Shown here one piece after another: positions 1 through 5,282 of a DNA stretch of 5,282 bases. Position numbers and translations under genes: made by a program. This stretch comes from Candidatus Bathyarchaeota archaeon (lineage in GTDB: Archaea; Thermoproteota; Bathyarchaeia; Hecatellales; Hecatellaceae). The number at the start of each line of letters is the position of its first letter. The stretch's first letter is position 1. The notes below the pieces were generated by a model. That model did not search any database. It had not been told where the DNA came from and saw nothing but the letters and a program-made list of their open reading frames with translations. The DNA lies in the NCBI GenBank assembly GCA_030669485.1, contig DAOVDL010000049.1, positions 1 through 5,282 of the forward strand. The letters run 5' to 3'.

Positions 1-160
1 CATTTGGACCATACTCCTCTACTCGACGTTCAGCCTCCTCTACACTAAGCCCGTTGGATGAACTATTCAGAGTCTGTAGGGCTTCTTCTGGGCTTGAAGT
101 GTGGAATGATTGGGAGTGCTCTAATGCTGATTGTGTTGATGTAGATTTTTCTTCTGCCAA
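1..160 (-). CDS. P-type cation-transporting ATPase, N-terminal fragment (runs off left edge)
   Basis: The reverse strand from 160 down to 1 encodes 53 residues that resemble the cytoplasmic N-terminal domain of P-type cation ATPases (Cation_ATPase_N). After a polar Ser/Thr/Gln-rich leader of about 18 residues come FHTSSPEEALQTLNSS (19-34) and then GLSVEEAERRVEEYGPN (37-53). This matches the family pattern of a His followed by a short helix, 'GLS..EA..R...YGPN', just before the first membrane helix. The membrane, actuator, phosphorylation (DKTGT) and nucleotide-binding regions lie outside the window, so the ion (Ca, Mg, Na/K or H) cannot be told. The start is taken as TTG at 160-158: an in-frame TAA lies three codons upstream and there is no in-frame ATG in the fragment. 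A weak GGTAAT precedes the TTG. The gene is divergent from the acyl-CoA ligase operon. The family call is fairly firm despite the short length; the start is less certain. Confidence 0.8.
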   Translation of the reverse strand, partial: MAEEKSTSTQSALEHSQSFHTSSPEEALQTLNSSSNGLSVEEAERRVEEYGPN

Positions 161-204
161 ATGACATTACCAAACAGTTGATAGTTACACACCTTCAGAT
201 AGAA

Positions 205-214
205 CATAAATAAG
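205..214 (-). promoter_or_regulatory. Possible TATA box for the P-type ATPase gene
   Basis: On the minus strand CTTATTTATG follows an A-rich GGAAAA stretch that could act as a BRE. An archaeal TATA box here would put the transcript start near 184, giving a leader of about 24 nt before the TTG start at 160. The call rests on pattern and spacing only. Confidence 0.35.
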
Positions 215-232
215 TTTTCCTCGTGTTAGGAG

Positions 233-249
233 ATGTATATAATGTACAT
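233..249. promoter_or_regulatory. 17-bp inverted repeat, candidate operator
   Basis: ATGTATATAATGTACAT is a near-perfect dyad centred on 241. Seven of eight base pairs match, with one mismatched pair (238/244). It lies between the two divergent genes and directly beside the TATA-like GTTTATTATA at 251-260, where a repressor or activator dimer could act. The segment is AT-rich, so chance symmetry is possible, and no regulator gene is in view. Confidence 0.35.
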
Positions 250-250
250 A

Positions 251-312
251 GTTTATTATACAATCTGTAGGAACGTGAAATGTAGAATTGCTTAACCTCA
301 ATGCTTAAATCG
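251..312 (+). promoter_or_regulatory. Two candidate TATA boxes for the acyl-CoA ligase operon
   Basis: Two TATA-like elements precede the operon. GTTTATTATA (251-260) would start transcription near 281 and leave a leader of about 70 nt. CTTAAATCG (304-312) would start it near 332 and leave a short leader of about 20 nt that still holds the GAGG Shine-Dalgarno. The sequence does not show which is used. The distal one abuts the 233-249 inverted repeat. Confidence 0.35.
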
Positions 313-352
313 CATAAAAAATCTTGTTTTGATGCTTAACGAGGTTGAGATT

Positions 353-1705
353 ATGCCAACACTGTTTGAATTTGAAGGAAAAAGAGTTTTCGAGAAAGAA
401 GGAATAACCGTTCCAAAAGGGAAGGCAGTCACTACACCAAAAGAGGCTAGAGAAACCGCTGAGATGGTAGGTAAGCCAGTTGTAATCAAGGTTCAGACAC
501 CCACAGGGAAGAGAGGCAAAGCAGGCGGCATCAAGTTCGCAGACACCCCTGAAGAGGCTGAGAAGTTGGCCGCAGAGTTCCTCGGTAAACCTTTCCGGGA
601 CTTCACAGTGAAGCATGTACTGGTTGAGGAGAAACTAGACATAAAGCAAGAGTTCTACCTTGGCGCAGTTAACGACCGATCTGCAAAGGCACCAGCACTC
701 ATAGTAAGTTCACAAGGAGGTATGGATGTCGAGGAGATCGCTAGGAAGTACCCGGAGAAGATGGCAAGAGACAATGTCGACATCCTTAGAGGACTTCAAG
801 TGTACCAAGCGAGGAACTTGGTTAAGAAGGGAGGCATTCCAGCCGAATTCTCACGAGGCGTAACCCGCTTTCTCTACAGGCTCTACTGGAACGTTTACCG
901 CAAATATGACGCTGACTTCACGGAGATAAACCCCTTAGTCGTCACAGGCGACGGAAGAATAATTGCGGCCGACTCGCGTCTAATGATTAATGATGACGCA
1001 ATGTTTCGGCATAAAGACATTGTTCCCGAAGCAAGTAAGCTTAAGAACGATAGAGAAATTTTCGCCGCTGAGAGAGGGTTCGGATACGTTGAACTCAACC
1101 CAGATGGAGACATAGCCTGTGTAGCCAATGGAGCTGGCTTGGGCATGACAGTAGCGGACTACATAAATGAAGCTACAAAGATGGGCACTATGGCATGCTT
1201 CCTAGACGTCGGAGCACGCTTCTACGGTTTGGCTGGAGACGCATTGAAACTGGTGTTACAGCTGCCCAATCTAAAGGCAGTTCTCTTCCATTCCTACGGT
1301 GGTGTCACCCGCGCAGATATTCTAGCCGAAAGTGTATGCAAAGCGATAAAGGAGATAAAACCCAAAATTCCGGTCTTCCTCCAAGTCTCAGGGATCGGGG
1401 AGAAAGGAGCCATAGAAATAATGAAGAGAGAATCCCCAGAATTCAGAAAGGCAGGGTACACTATAGCGTGGAGTTCCCACAGCGTTAACGGCACAGAGGA
1501 TGAATCAGCTGTGAAAGGTGGAGTCGACGTCATAGAAGCTCCCGTAAAGAAGTGTTGCGAGTGGAGTGGCCACGAATATAATAGGAATCCCCCTGATTGG
1601 ATTAAGCCCCATCCAGAGTGGGAGGAGACCACACGGAGGCTGATTAGGGAGTCTCTAGCCAAGAGGCCGGAGCCTGAGTGGAAGGCTCTAGCTAAGTATG
1701 AGTGA
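353..1705 (+). CDS. sucC: Succinyl-CoA-synthetase-type acid:CoA ligase (ADP-forming), beta subunit, divergent
   Basis: This is the ATP-grasp subunit of an ADP-forming acid:CoA ligase, predicted cytosolic, which interconverts acyl-CoA + ADP + Pi with acid + CoA + ATP together with the next gene product. The ATG at 353 gives 450 residues. It is preferred to the in-frame TTG 329 and ATG 332 because GAGGTTG (341-347) is well placed and family members begin like 'xxLFEFEGKRVFEKEGI'. The ATP-grasp part is intact: K46 in VVIKVQ, a glycine-rich loop TGKRGKAGG (51-59), E191/N193 in EINPL and D207 in AADS, matching the nucleotide, Mg and His-loop residues of E. coli SucC. The ligase domain starts with NGAGLGM (259-265). 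There the usual FLDVGGGA loop reads FLDVGARFYG (283-292), and the NIFGGIVRCD segment reads FHSYGGVTRAD (312-322). The protein is about 60 residues longer than E. coli SucC (388), mostly a charged, Trp/Pro-rich tail after residue 400. The family is certain; succinate as substrate is doubtful. Confidence 0.9.
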   Translation: MPTLFEFEGKRVFEKEGITVPKGKAVTTPKEARETAEMVGKPVVIKVQTPTGKRGKAGGIKFADTPEEAEKLAAEFLGKPFRDFTVKHVLVEEKLDIKQEFYLGAVNDRSAKAPALIVSSQGGMDVEEIARKYPEKMARDNVDILRGLQVYQARNLVKKGGIPAEFSRGVTRFLYRLYWNVYRKYDADFTEINPLVVTGDGRIIAADSRLMINDDAMFRHKDIVPEASKLKNDREIFAAERGFGYVELNPDGDIACVANGAGLGMTVADYINEATKMGTMACFLDVGARFYGLAGDALKLVLQLPNLKAVLFHSYGGVTRADILAESVCKAIKEIKPKIPVFLQVSGIGEKGAIEIMKRESPEFRKAGYTIAWSSHSVNGTEDESAVKGGVDVIEAPVKKCCEWSGHEYNRNPPDWIKPHPEWEETTRRLIRESLAKRPEPEWKALAKYE

Positions 1706-1706
1706 G

Positions 1707-1712
1707 AGGTGA
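1707..1712 (+). promoter_or_regulatory. Shine-Dalgarno that sets the alpha-subunit start
   Basis: AGGTGA lies 7 nt before ATG 1720 and directly after the beta-subunit stop codon (1703-1705). It argues for starting at 1720 and against the upstream in-frame GTG at 1702, which would place this site inside the coding region. It also shows that the alpha subunit has its own ribosome binding site on a shared transcript. Confidence 0.8.
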
Positions 1713-1719
1713 AGTAAGA

Positions 1720-2652
1720 ATGGCAATTATAGCAACAGAAAAAACCGTAGTCCTAGTTCAGGGCATAACTGGAAAGGAAGGCGCATTCAGAGCGGAGAGG
1801 ATGATAGGGTACGGAACCAAGATAGCAGCTGGTGTGACCCCGGGTAAGGGCGGCCAAAAGGTCGTAGGCGTCCCCGTCTACGACAGCGTCGAGGAGGCAA
1901 AAGCTGCTCACCCAGAGATCAATACATGTGTCCAGATGGTCCCTGCTCCCCTAGTCAAGGATGCAACCATGGAAGCCTTGGATGCAGATATAGGTGCCAT
2001 AGTAGCTATTGCAGAAGGTGTCCCATTCCAAGACACGATGGAGATGGTGGCCTACGCAAAGAAGAAAAACGCAGTCATAGTTGGACCCAACACACCGGGA
2101 GTAATATCCCCGGGAATATGTGAACTCGGAGCCACCGCCCAATCCTGCTTCCACGGACCGGGCAAGATAGGAGTGATGTCATGCACCGGAAGCATACAGT
2201 GGTACCTCTCGAGGCTTATTTCACTGCGAGGCTGGGGTGAAAGCACCTTCGTAGGCCTTGGCGGTGACCTCGTCAAGGGGGTAACTGTAGATGAATGCCT
2301 AAAGATGTTCGAGGAGGATCCGCAAACTGAGGCAACTCTAGTCATCAGCGAGATAGGCGGCGACGCTGAGATGAAGGCTGCAGAAATGGTGAAAAGTGGA
2401 GAGCTGAAGAAGCCTTTCGTAGTCTACATGTACGGACGATCTGCCCCGCCTGGTAAACGTATGGGCCATGCTGGAGCTATCATAGAGGCTGGGAAAGGCG
2501 ACATAAAGTCGAAGGTTGAAGCACTCAAATCAGCTGGAGTGACTACCGTCACCTACCCATGGGAAGTCATAGGAGTCTTCGATAATTTAGGCATAAAGCC
2601 TATTCCTGAACTCTGGACGAAGCCTATCCGCGAAGCAAAAGTTGGTCGTTAA
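1720..2652 (+). CDS. sucD: Succinyl-CoA-synthetase-type acid:CoA ligase (ADP-forming), alpha subunit, divergent
   Basis: This is the CoA-binding and phosphohistidine subunit partnering the beta subunit 14 nt upstream. It has 310 residues, against 289 in E. coli SucD; the extra length is mostly a C-terminal extension ending in [19 protein letters not shown]. The Rossmann CoA-binding domain opens with [11 protein letters not shown] (13-23) and GVTPGKGG (38-45). [11 protein letters not shown] (122-132) matches the family GPNCPGVITPG, with Thr for Cys. The active-site histidine is H250 in [10 protein letters not shown] (245-254), and E211 in EIGG corresponds to the Glu that contacts it. The family SRSGTLTYE segment is instead SCTGSIQWY (154-162), an unusual change close to the phosphate and active-site region. 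Catalytic phosphotransfer therefore looks intact, while substrate-side residues differ. Translation is probably coupled to the beta gene, and transcription likely ends at the T-tract beginning at 2675. The family is certain; the substrate is not known from sequence. Confidence 0.92.
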   Translation: MAIIATEKTVVLVQGITGKEGAFRAERMIGYGTKIAAGVTPGKGGQKVVGVPVYDSVEEAKAAHPEINTCVQMVPAPLVKDATMEALDADIGAIVAIAEGVPFQDTMEMVAYAKKKNAVIVGPNTPGVISPGICELGATAQSCFHGPGKIGVMSCTGSIQWYLSRLISLRGWGESTFVGLGGDLVKGVTVDECLKMFEEDPQTEATLVISEIGGDAEMKAAEMVKSGELKKPFVVYMYGRSAPPGKRMGHAGAIIEAGKGDIKSKVEALKSAGVTTVTYPWEVIGVFDNLGIKPIPELWTKPIREAKVGR

Positions 2653-2674
2653 ACACCAAGAAACACCCCCCACA

Positions 2675-2693
2675 TTTTTTTCCTTTTTTATTT
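2675..2693 (+). terminator. T-tract terminator after the ligase operon
   Basis: Runs of seven and six T followed by ATTT begin 23 nt after the alpha-subunit stop, just after a C-rich stretch. No stem precedes them. Archaeal RNA polymerase terminates at such U-tracts without a hairpin, and the position at the end of the operon supports the call. Confidence 0.65.
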
Positions 2694-2800
2694 GAAGGAC
2701 ATACCACAAAGTTGTTGTATTAGTTGTTTGTTCGCCTTCCTTGAAAAATCAAGGTAGGTAATGCAGTATTAAAAATCGTATTTTATTCAGACAGCCGGAG

Positions 2801-2814
2801 AAAAAAATAAAAAA
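2801..2814 (-). terminator. T-tract terminator after the aldehyde oxidoreductase gene
   Basis: Read on the minus strand, TTTTTTATTTTTTT begins 9 nt after the TAG stop at 2825-2823. It faces the plus-strand terminator at 2675-2693, so the two convergent transcripts should both end inside this 170-nt intergenic region. Archaeal-type hairpin-independent termination is inferred. Confidence 0.65.
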
Positions 2815-2822
2815 TGTGAGGC

Positions 2823-4694
2823 CTATTGGAGGCCTTCTAGGTCTTTTGCTACGTCATCCAGTCCCAGTGCAGCGAGTTTCTCCTTCTTAGGTATGCCGGT
2901 CTCCTTGTCCCATCCTCTGAGTTCATAGAACTCATTCTTCATGTTGGTGAAGTCAGGTTCAGCCTTCATACCCTTTGAGGGGCCTTCAGGTATAGGCTCA
3001 TTCTTGATGCGGTCAGGAAGGTCATCATCTTTGGCTTTGAGGCCACAGCGGACATTGAAGGCTCTCTCAAGGTTGAATATGCGCTCACCTATGGTGCTAA
3101 GTTCCGCCAAGTCAAGGTTGAAGCCTGTAACAATATTTATCAGTTCTACATATTTGTCTGTAAGGAGAAACCCAAACGCTTTCTCAGCGAAACGACAGAT
3201 CACCATAGAGTCACCGACCGCACACATATGTTGGCAGTTATAGACATGTTTGGCCTTGCCCTCAACAGTGCGGCGGTCTAATGCACCATACTCCGCACTT
3301 GGCCTAGAGTCGTGGTGACTTCCACCCCTAGTGCCAGTCGCGTAGGCTAGAGACATACTCTTCAACCCTCTTGGAGAGTGACCTGGAAATTCTAAGCCCT
3401 TTGCCTGCATAGAATATTTGACAGCTTCGCCGCCGATTTGTTCTGCAGCTTTCCTTGAACCGTCAGATAATATTTTGCCGAATCCTTCTTTCGCGGCGAT
3501 CTTCTTAGTCAGCTCAACAATAGCCTCGAAGTTACCGAACTTCAACTCAATTCCGTCGGTATCATTCTTCGTTATCAGACCCCGCTCGTAGCACTCCATG
3601 GCGAAGGCTATCGTAACTCCTGCCGATACAGTGTCAATTCCAAGTTCATCACATAGCCTGTTTGCCTCAATTATAACGTCTAACCGTGTATTGCCGCAGC
3701 AGGAGCCGAGGGCGTATAAGGTTTCGTACTCAGGGTCAACAGCGGAACCCGTGTAGGGGCCAGTAGTTACCTCAACAACCTTTCCGCAGGCAAGGGGACA
3801 TCTTGGGCAACCTGAATTTTTAACGAATTTGACATATTGACTAGTAGAACCTTTAGTCATGTTTGCGCTGCCTATGTTCTCCCACCCATCTATGTACTCC
3901 TCTTGCCAGTTGCGGGTTCCAAAGGTGCCCTGCTTAGAGTTTATATCTACTAGGCCTGTGGTACCGGCTGTACGTAGACCAGCGTAGGGTGCACTGGTGA
4001 GAAGCTCCTTGGTGAAGTTTCTAGTCCACTCCGAAAACTTTGGTTTGTCAGCCACATCTACGCTGCCGCTACCCTTAACAGCAATAGCTTTAAGATTCTT
4101 GGATCCCATAACCGCTCCAGAGCCGCCTCTGCCAACGCTTCTGGTTCCATTTTGGATGCAGGCCATCTTGACCAACTTTTCCCCTGCGGGGCCAATGCAA
4201 ACTACTTGAATCTTCGGGTCACCCAACTCATTCTTGATAGCTTCCTGAGTTTCAGTAGTCTCCTTACCCCATAGAGGTGATGCGTCCTTGAATTCTACTG
4301 CACCATCATTTATGAAAAGGTATACAGGGTTCTCAGATCTGCCTGTAATGGTAATGCCGTCGAAGCCAGCGTACTTCAGCTGCTCTCCAAAGCCTCCACC
4401 AGAGACGCCGTCGAAGTATGCGTTAGTCATAGGTGACTTGGAAGCCACATAGAACTTCCCTGACAATGAAACCCCTGTACCTACAAGGGGACCTGTCATG
4501 AATGCTATCATATTGCTTGGACTGAGCGGATCTACATCAGGACTGAGTTGGTCGTAGAGGAGCCTAGCGGCGAAACCGTTTCCACCCAAATATTTTCTCA
4601 CAAAGTCGTCGGTCAGCTCCATGTTGCTAGTTTTCTTATTGGTCAGATCTACCTGAAGGAACTTGCCAGCATAGCCTTTATATTTAAGAGACAA
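2823..4694 (-). CDS. aor: Tungsten-type aldehyde:ferredoxin oxidoreductase (AOR family)
   Basis: This cytosolic enzyme would oxidise aldehydes to carboxylic acids with ferredoxin as electron acceptor, or reduce acids in reverse, using a tungsten (or Mo) bis-pyranopterin and one Fe4S4 cluster. With TTG 4694 as start it has 623 residues, close to the family's 600-620. The N-terminal pterin-binding domain shows YKGYAGKFLQVDLT (5-18), LGGNGFAARLLYD (36-48), GGGFGEQLKYAGFDG (99-113) and GRGGSGAVMGSKNLKAIAV (188-206). Cluster ligands are C296, C299 and C303 (CPRCPLAC) plus C500. Pterin motifs of the DxxGL(C/D) type appear as DELGID (349-354) and DSMVIC (495-500), the latter with Val for Gly. PEYETL (321-326) and GGSHHD (457-462) are candidates for the active-site Glu and His near the metal. 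A longer frame from ATG 4712 adds six residues but has no upstream Shine-Dalgarno. The gene is convergent with the ligase operon and divergent from the carboxyltransferase gene. Substrate subfamily is not assigned. Confidence 0.93.
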   Translation of the reverse strand: MSLKYKGYAGKFLQVDLTNKKTSNMELTDDFVRKYLGGNGFAARLLYDQLSPDVDPLSPSNMIAFMTGPLVGTGVSLSGKFYVASKSPMTNAYFDGVSGGGFGEQLKYAGFDGITITGRSENPVYLFINDGAVEFKDASPLWGKETTETQEAIKNELGDPKIQVVCIGPAGEKLVKMACIQNGTRSVGRGGSGAVMGSKNLKAIAVKGSGSVDVADKPKFSEWTRNFTKELLTSAPYAGLRTAGTTGLVDINSKQGTFGTRNWQEEYIDGWENIGSANMTKGSTSQYVKFVKNSGCPRCPLACGKVVEVTTGPYTGSAVDPEYETLYALGSCCGNTRLDVIIEANRLCDELGIDTVSAGVTIAFAMECYERGLITKNDTDGIELKFGNFEAIVELTKKIAAKEGFGKILSDGSRKAAEQIGGEAVKYSMQAKGLEFPGHSPRGLKSMSLAYATGTRGGSHHDSRPSAEYGALDRRTVEGKAKHVYNCQHMCAVGDSMVICRFAEKAFGFLLTDKYVELINIVTGFNLDLAELSTIGERIFNLERAFNVRCGLKAKDDDLPDRIKNEPIPEGPSKGMKAEPDFTNMKNEFYELRGWDKETGIPKKEKLAALGLDDVAKDLEGLQ

Positions 4695-4701
4695 CACATT
4701 A

Positions 4702-4707
4702 CCACCT
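4702..4707 (-). promoter_or_regulatory. Shine-Dalgarno that sets the oxidoreductase start
   Basis: On the minus strand AGGTGG lies 7 nt before TTG 4694-4692, the same spacing as the alpha-subunit gene's AGGTGA site. It falls inside the longer frame that begins at ATG 4712, which itself is preceded only by A-rich sequence. GTG 4697-4695 is the other nearby candidate, at 4 nt spacing. Confidence 0.6.
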
Positions 4708-4743
4708 TTCATTTTTTTACATTTGGAGAAATAAACCCTTTCC

Positions 4744-4762
4744 GATATATATGATATTTATC
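4744..4762. promoter_or_regulatory. 19-bp inverted repeat over the oxidoreductase TATA region
   Basis: GATATATATGATATTTATC is a dyad centred on 4753 in which eight of nine base pairs match (mismatch at 4748/4758). On the minus strand it contains CATATATATC, the best TATA box for the oxidoreductase gene, with a predicted start near 4723 and a leader of about 30 nt to TTG 4694. A bound dimer would block TBP, so this is a candidate repressor site. AT-richness raises the odds of chance symmetry. Confidence 0.4.
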
Positions 4763-4787
4763 TGGATTATTTTAGGGTGAATGCCTT

Positions 4788-4800
4788 CATAAGCCTTATG
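4788..4800. repeat. Perfect 13-bp inverted repeat, candidate operator
   Basis: CATAAG and CTTATG are exact 6-bp reverse complements around a single C. The repeat sits between the divergent oxidoreductase and carboxyltransferase promoters, upstream of both. It is less AT-biased than the neighbouring palindromes, so chance is a somewhat weaker explanation. No copy was noticed in the 161-352 region. Confidence 0.35.
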
Positions 4801-4842
4801 CATTAAATGAAAAACATTACTTGAATATTCTAACAATAAGGA

Positions 4843-4854
4843 TAATATATATTA
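4843..4854. repeat. Perfect 12-bp AT palindrome, possible TATA element
   Basis: TAATATATATTA is a perfect palindrome upstream of the carboxyltransferase gene. It could serve as a TATA box in either direction, but from the plus strand it would give a leader of roughly 50 nt, longer than the alternative at 4879-4890. Low-complexity AT sequence makes it weak evidence. Confidence 0.25.
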
Positions 4855-4878
4855 AGAAATGGGGAGAACCCCCTCGCC

Positions 4879-4890
4879 CAAAAGTTTTAT
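4879..4890 (+). promoter_or_regulatory. Likely BRE/TATA for the carboxyltransferase gene
   Basis: CAAAAGTTTTAT resembles the archaeal A-rich BRE followed by a TATA box. It predicts a transcript start near 4912, just ahead of GAGG at 4915-4918 and ATG 4928, giving a short leader of about 16 nt. If this promoter is the one used, the upstream in-frame ATGs at 4859, 4889 and 4898 would not be in the mRNA. Confidence 0.4.
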
Positions 4891-4927
4891 GAACAGCATG
4901 CATATTCTCAATACGAGGCTGTTTAAT

Positions 4928-5282
4928 ATGAGTGGCGAAAAGGAAGAAAAACAGAGATTACTTAACGAGCTCAAAGAACGCAAAGCGAAAATCCTAGAAA
5001 TGGGAGGAGAAAGAGGCCTAGAGAGGCAACGTAAACTAGGCAAACTTACAGCCAGAGAAAGAATTGACCTACTACTAGACAAAGGGAGCTTCGTTGAGAT
5101 AGGTGCCCTAGTCCAACATCGGGGAACCGAGTTAGGAATGGATAAAAGAGTGATCCCCGCAGATGGCGTGGTCACTGGCTTCGGTAAAATAAACGGGAGG
5201 AGGGTATATGTCTACTCCCAAGATTTCACATCATTGGGTGGAACTCTCGGTGAAATGCATGGCATAAAGATCGCGGACATTC
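4928..5282 (+). CDS. Propionyl-CoA/methylmalonyl-CoA carboxyltransferase subunit, N-terminal part (runs off right edge)
   Basis: The 118 visible residues match the N-terminal part of biotin-dependent acyl-CoA carboxyltransferases (PccB/MmdA type, usually about 515 residues). The enzyme moves a carboxyl group between biotin on a carrier protein and an acyl-CoA such as propionyl-CoA, either as a carboxylase or in a Na+-pumping methylmalonyl-CoA decarboxylase. A charged helix (2-37) is followed by the hallmark [14 protein letters not shown] (38-51), GSFVEIG (53-59), [13 protein letters not shown] (79-91) and [15 protein letters not shown] (97-111). ATG 4928 is chosen because GAGG lies 9 nt upstream and the length before the TARER motif fits the family. 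In-frame ATGs at 4898, 4889 and 4859 would add 10 to 23 residues without family similarity. The gene is divergent from the oxidoreductase. Whether it belongs to a carboxylase or a decarboxylase depends on genes beyond the edge (biotin carboxylase, biotin carrier, membrane beta subunit). Confidence 0.9.
   Translation, partial: MSGEKEEKQRLLNELKERKAKILEMGGERGLERQRKLGKLTARERIDLLLDKGSFVEIGALVQHRGTELGMDKRVIPADGVVTGFGKINGRRVYVYSQDFTSLGGTLGEMHGIKIADI

Noticed and set aside
63..167. 34-codon minus-strand frame starting MSFGRRKIYIN
   Set aside because: It overlaps the P-type ATPase N-terminus in another register, has no family pattern and ends at a stop at 63-65. The alternative frame matches a known domain.
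161..352. Small gene, tRNA or riboswitch in the left intergenic region
   Set aside because: No cloverleaf, long stem or coding frame with a plausible start was seen; the stretch reads as two divergent AT-rich promoters.
305..616. Minus-strand frame of 103 codons, Cys- and Phe-rich
   Set aside because: It lies antisense to the start of the ligase beta gene, has no recognisable domain, and its composition is typical of an antisense shadow.
1294..1662. Minus-strand frame of 122 codons
   Set aside because: It is entirely antisense to a well-supported ligase beta gene, with no Shine-Dalgarno and no recognisable motif.
2739..2754. CCTTGA-AAAA-TCAAGG hairpin as an intrinsic terminator
   Set aside because: The stem is only 6 bp and no T-run follows it on either strand; the nearby T-tracts are better terminators.
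4859..4927. In-frame N-terminal extension of the carboxyltransferase (ATGs at 4859, 4889, 4898)
   Set aside because: The extension has no family similarity, runs through a likely promoter, and the ATG at 4928 has its own GAGG site.
4852..5175. Minus-strand frame of 107 codons, Ser/Leu-rich
   Set aside because: It is antisense to the carboxyltransferase gene; the Ser/Leu bias reflects the complement of charged codons on the real strand.

Overview
The window looks like a chromosomal piece from an anaerobic archaeon. The genes are densely packed. Shine-Dalgarno sites are of the GAGG/AGGTG type, two starts appear to be TTG, Arg and Ile are often AGA/AGG and ATA, and plain T-tracts follow genes where bacterial hairpin terminators would be expected. 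The gene content fits too: a tungsten-type aldehyde:ferredoxin oxidoreductase, an ADP-forming acyl-CoA ligase pair and a biotin-dependent acyl-CoA carboxyltransferase. A Thermoproteota-like lineage such as Bathyarchaeia is a reasonable guess, but no marker gene is present to settle it.

Layout, left to right. (1) 1-160, minus: the first 53 codons of a P-type cation-transporting ATPase that runs off the left edge. (2) 161-352: divergent promoter region with a 17-bp near-perfect inverted repeat. (3) 353-1705 and 1720-2652, plus: a two-gene operon for the beta (ATP-grasp) and alpha (CoA-binding, phospho-His) subunits of a succinyl-CoA-synthetase-type ligase, 14 nt apart. (4) 2653-2822: convergent intergenic region with facing T-rich terminators. 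(5) 2823-4694, minus: a complete aldehyde:ferredoxin oxidoreductase; an internal Shine-Dalgarno points to a TTG start 18 nt inside the longest frame. (6) 4695-4927: AT-rich divergent control region with several inverted repeats. (7) 4928-5282, plus: the first 118 codons of a propionyl-CoA/methylmalonyl-CoA carboxyltransferase subunit, cut by the right edge.

The three metabolic units can be read as one carboxylic-acid and acyl-CoA economy. The oxidoreductase links aldehydes and acids through ferredoxin. The ligase links acids and acyl-CoAs through ATP/ADP. The carboxyltransferase links acyl-CoAs differing by one CO2, such as propionyl-CoA and methylmalonyl-CoA. That they form one pathway is an inference from proximity. 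The most interesting point is that the ligase keeps its ATP-binding and phosphohistidine residues but departs from succinyl-CoA synthetase in the loops around the acid and CoA sites, so its true acid may not be succinate. I see no mobile element, CRISPR array, tRNA or rRNA.
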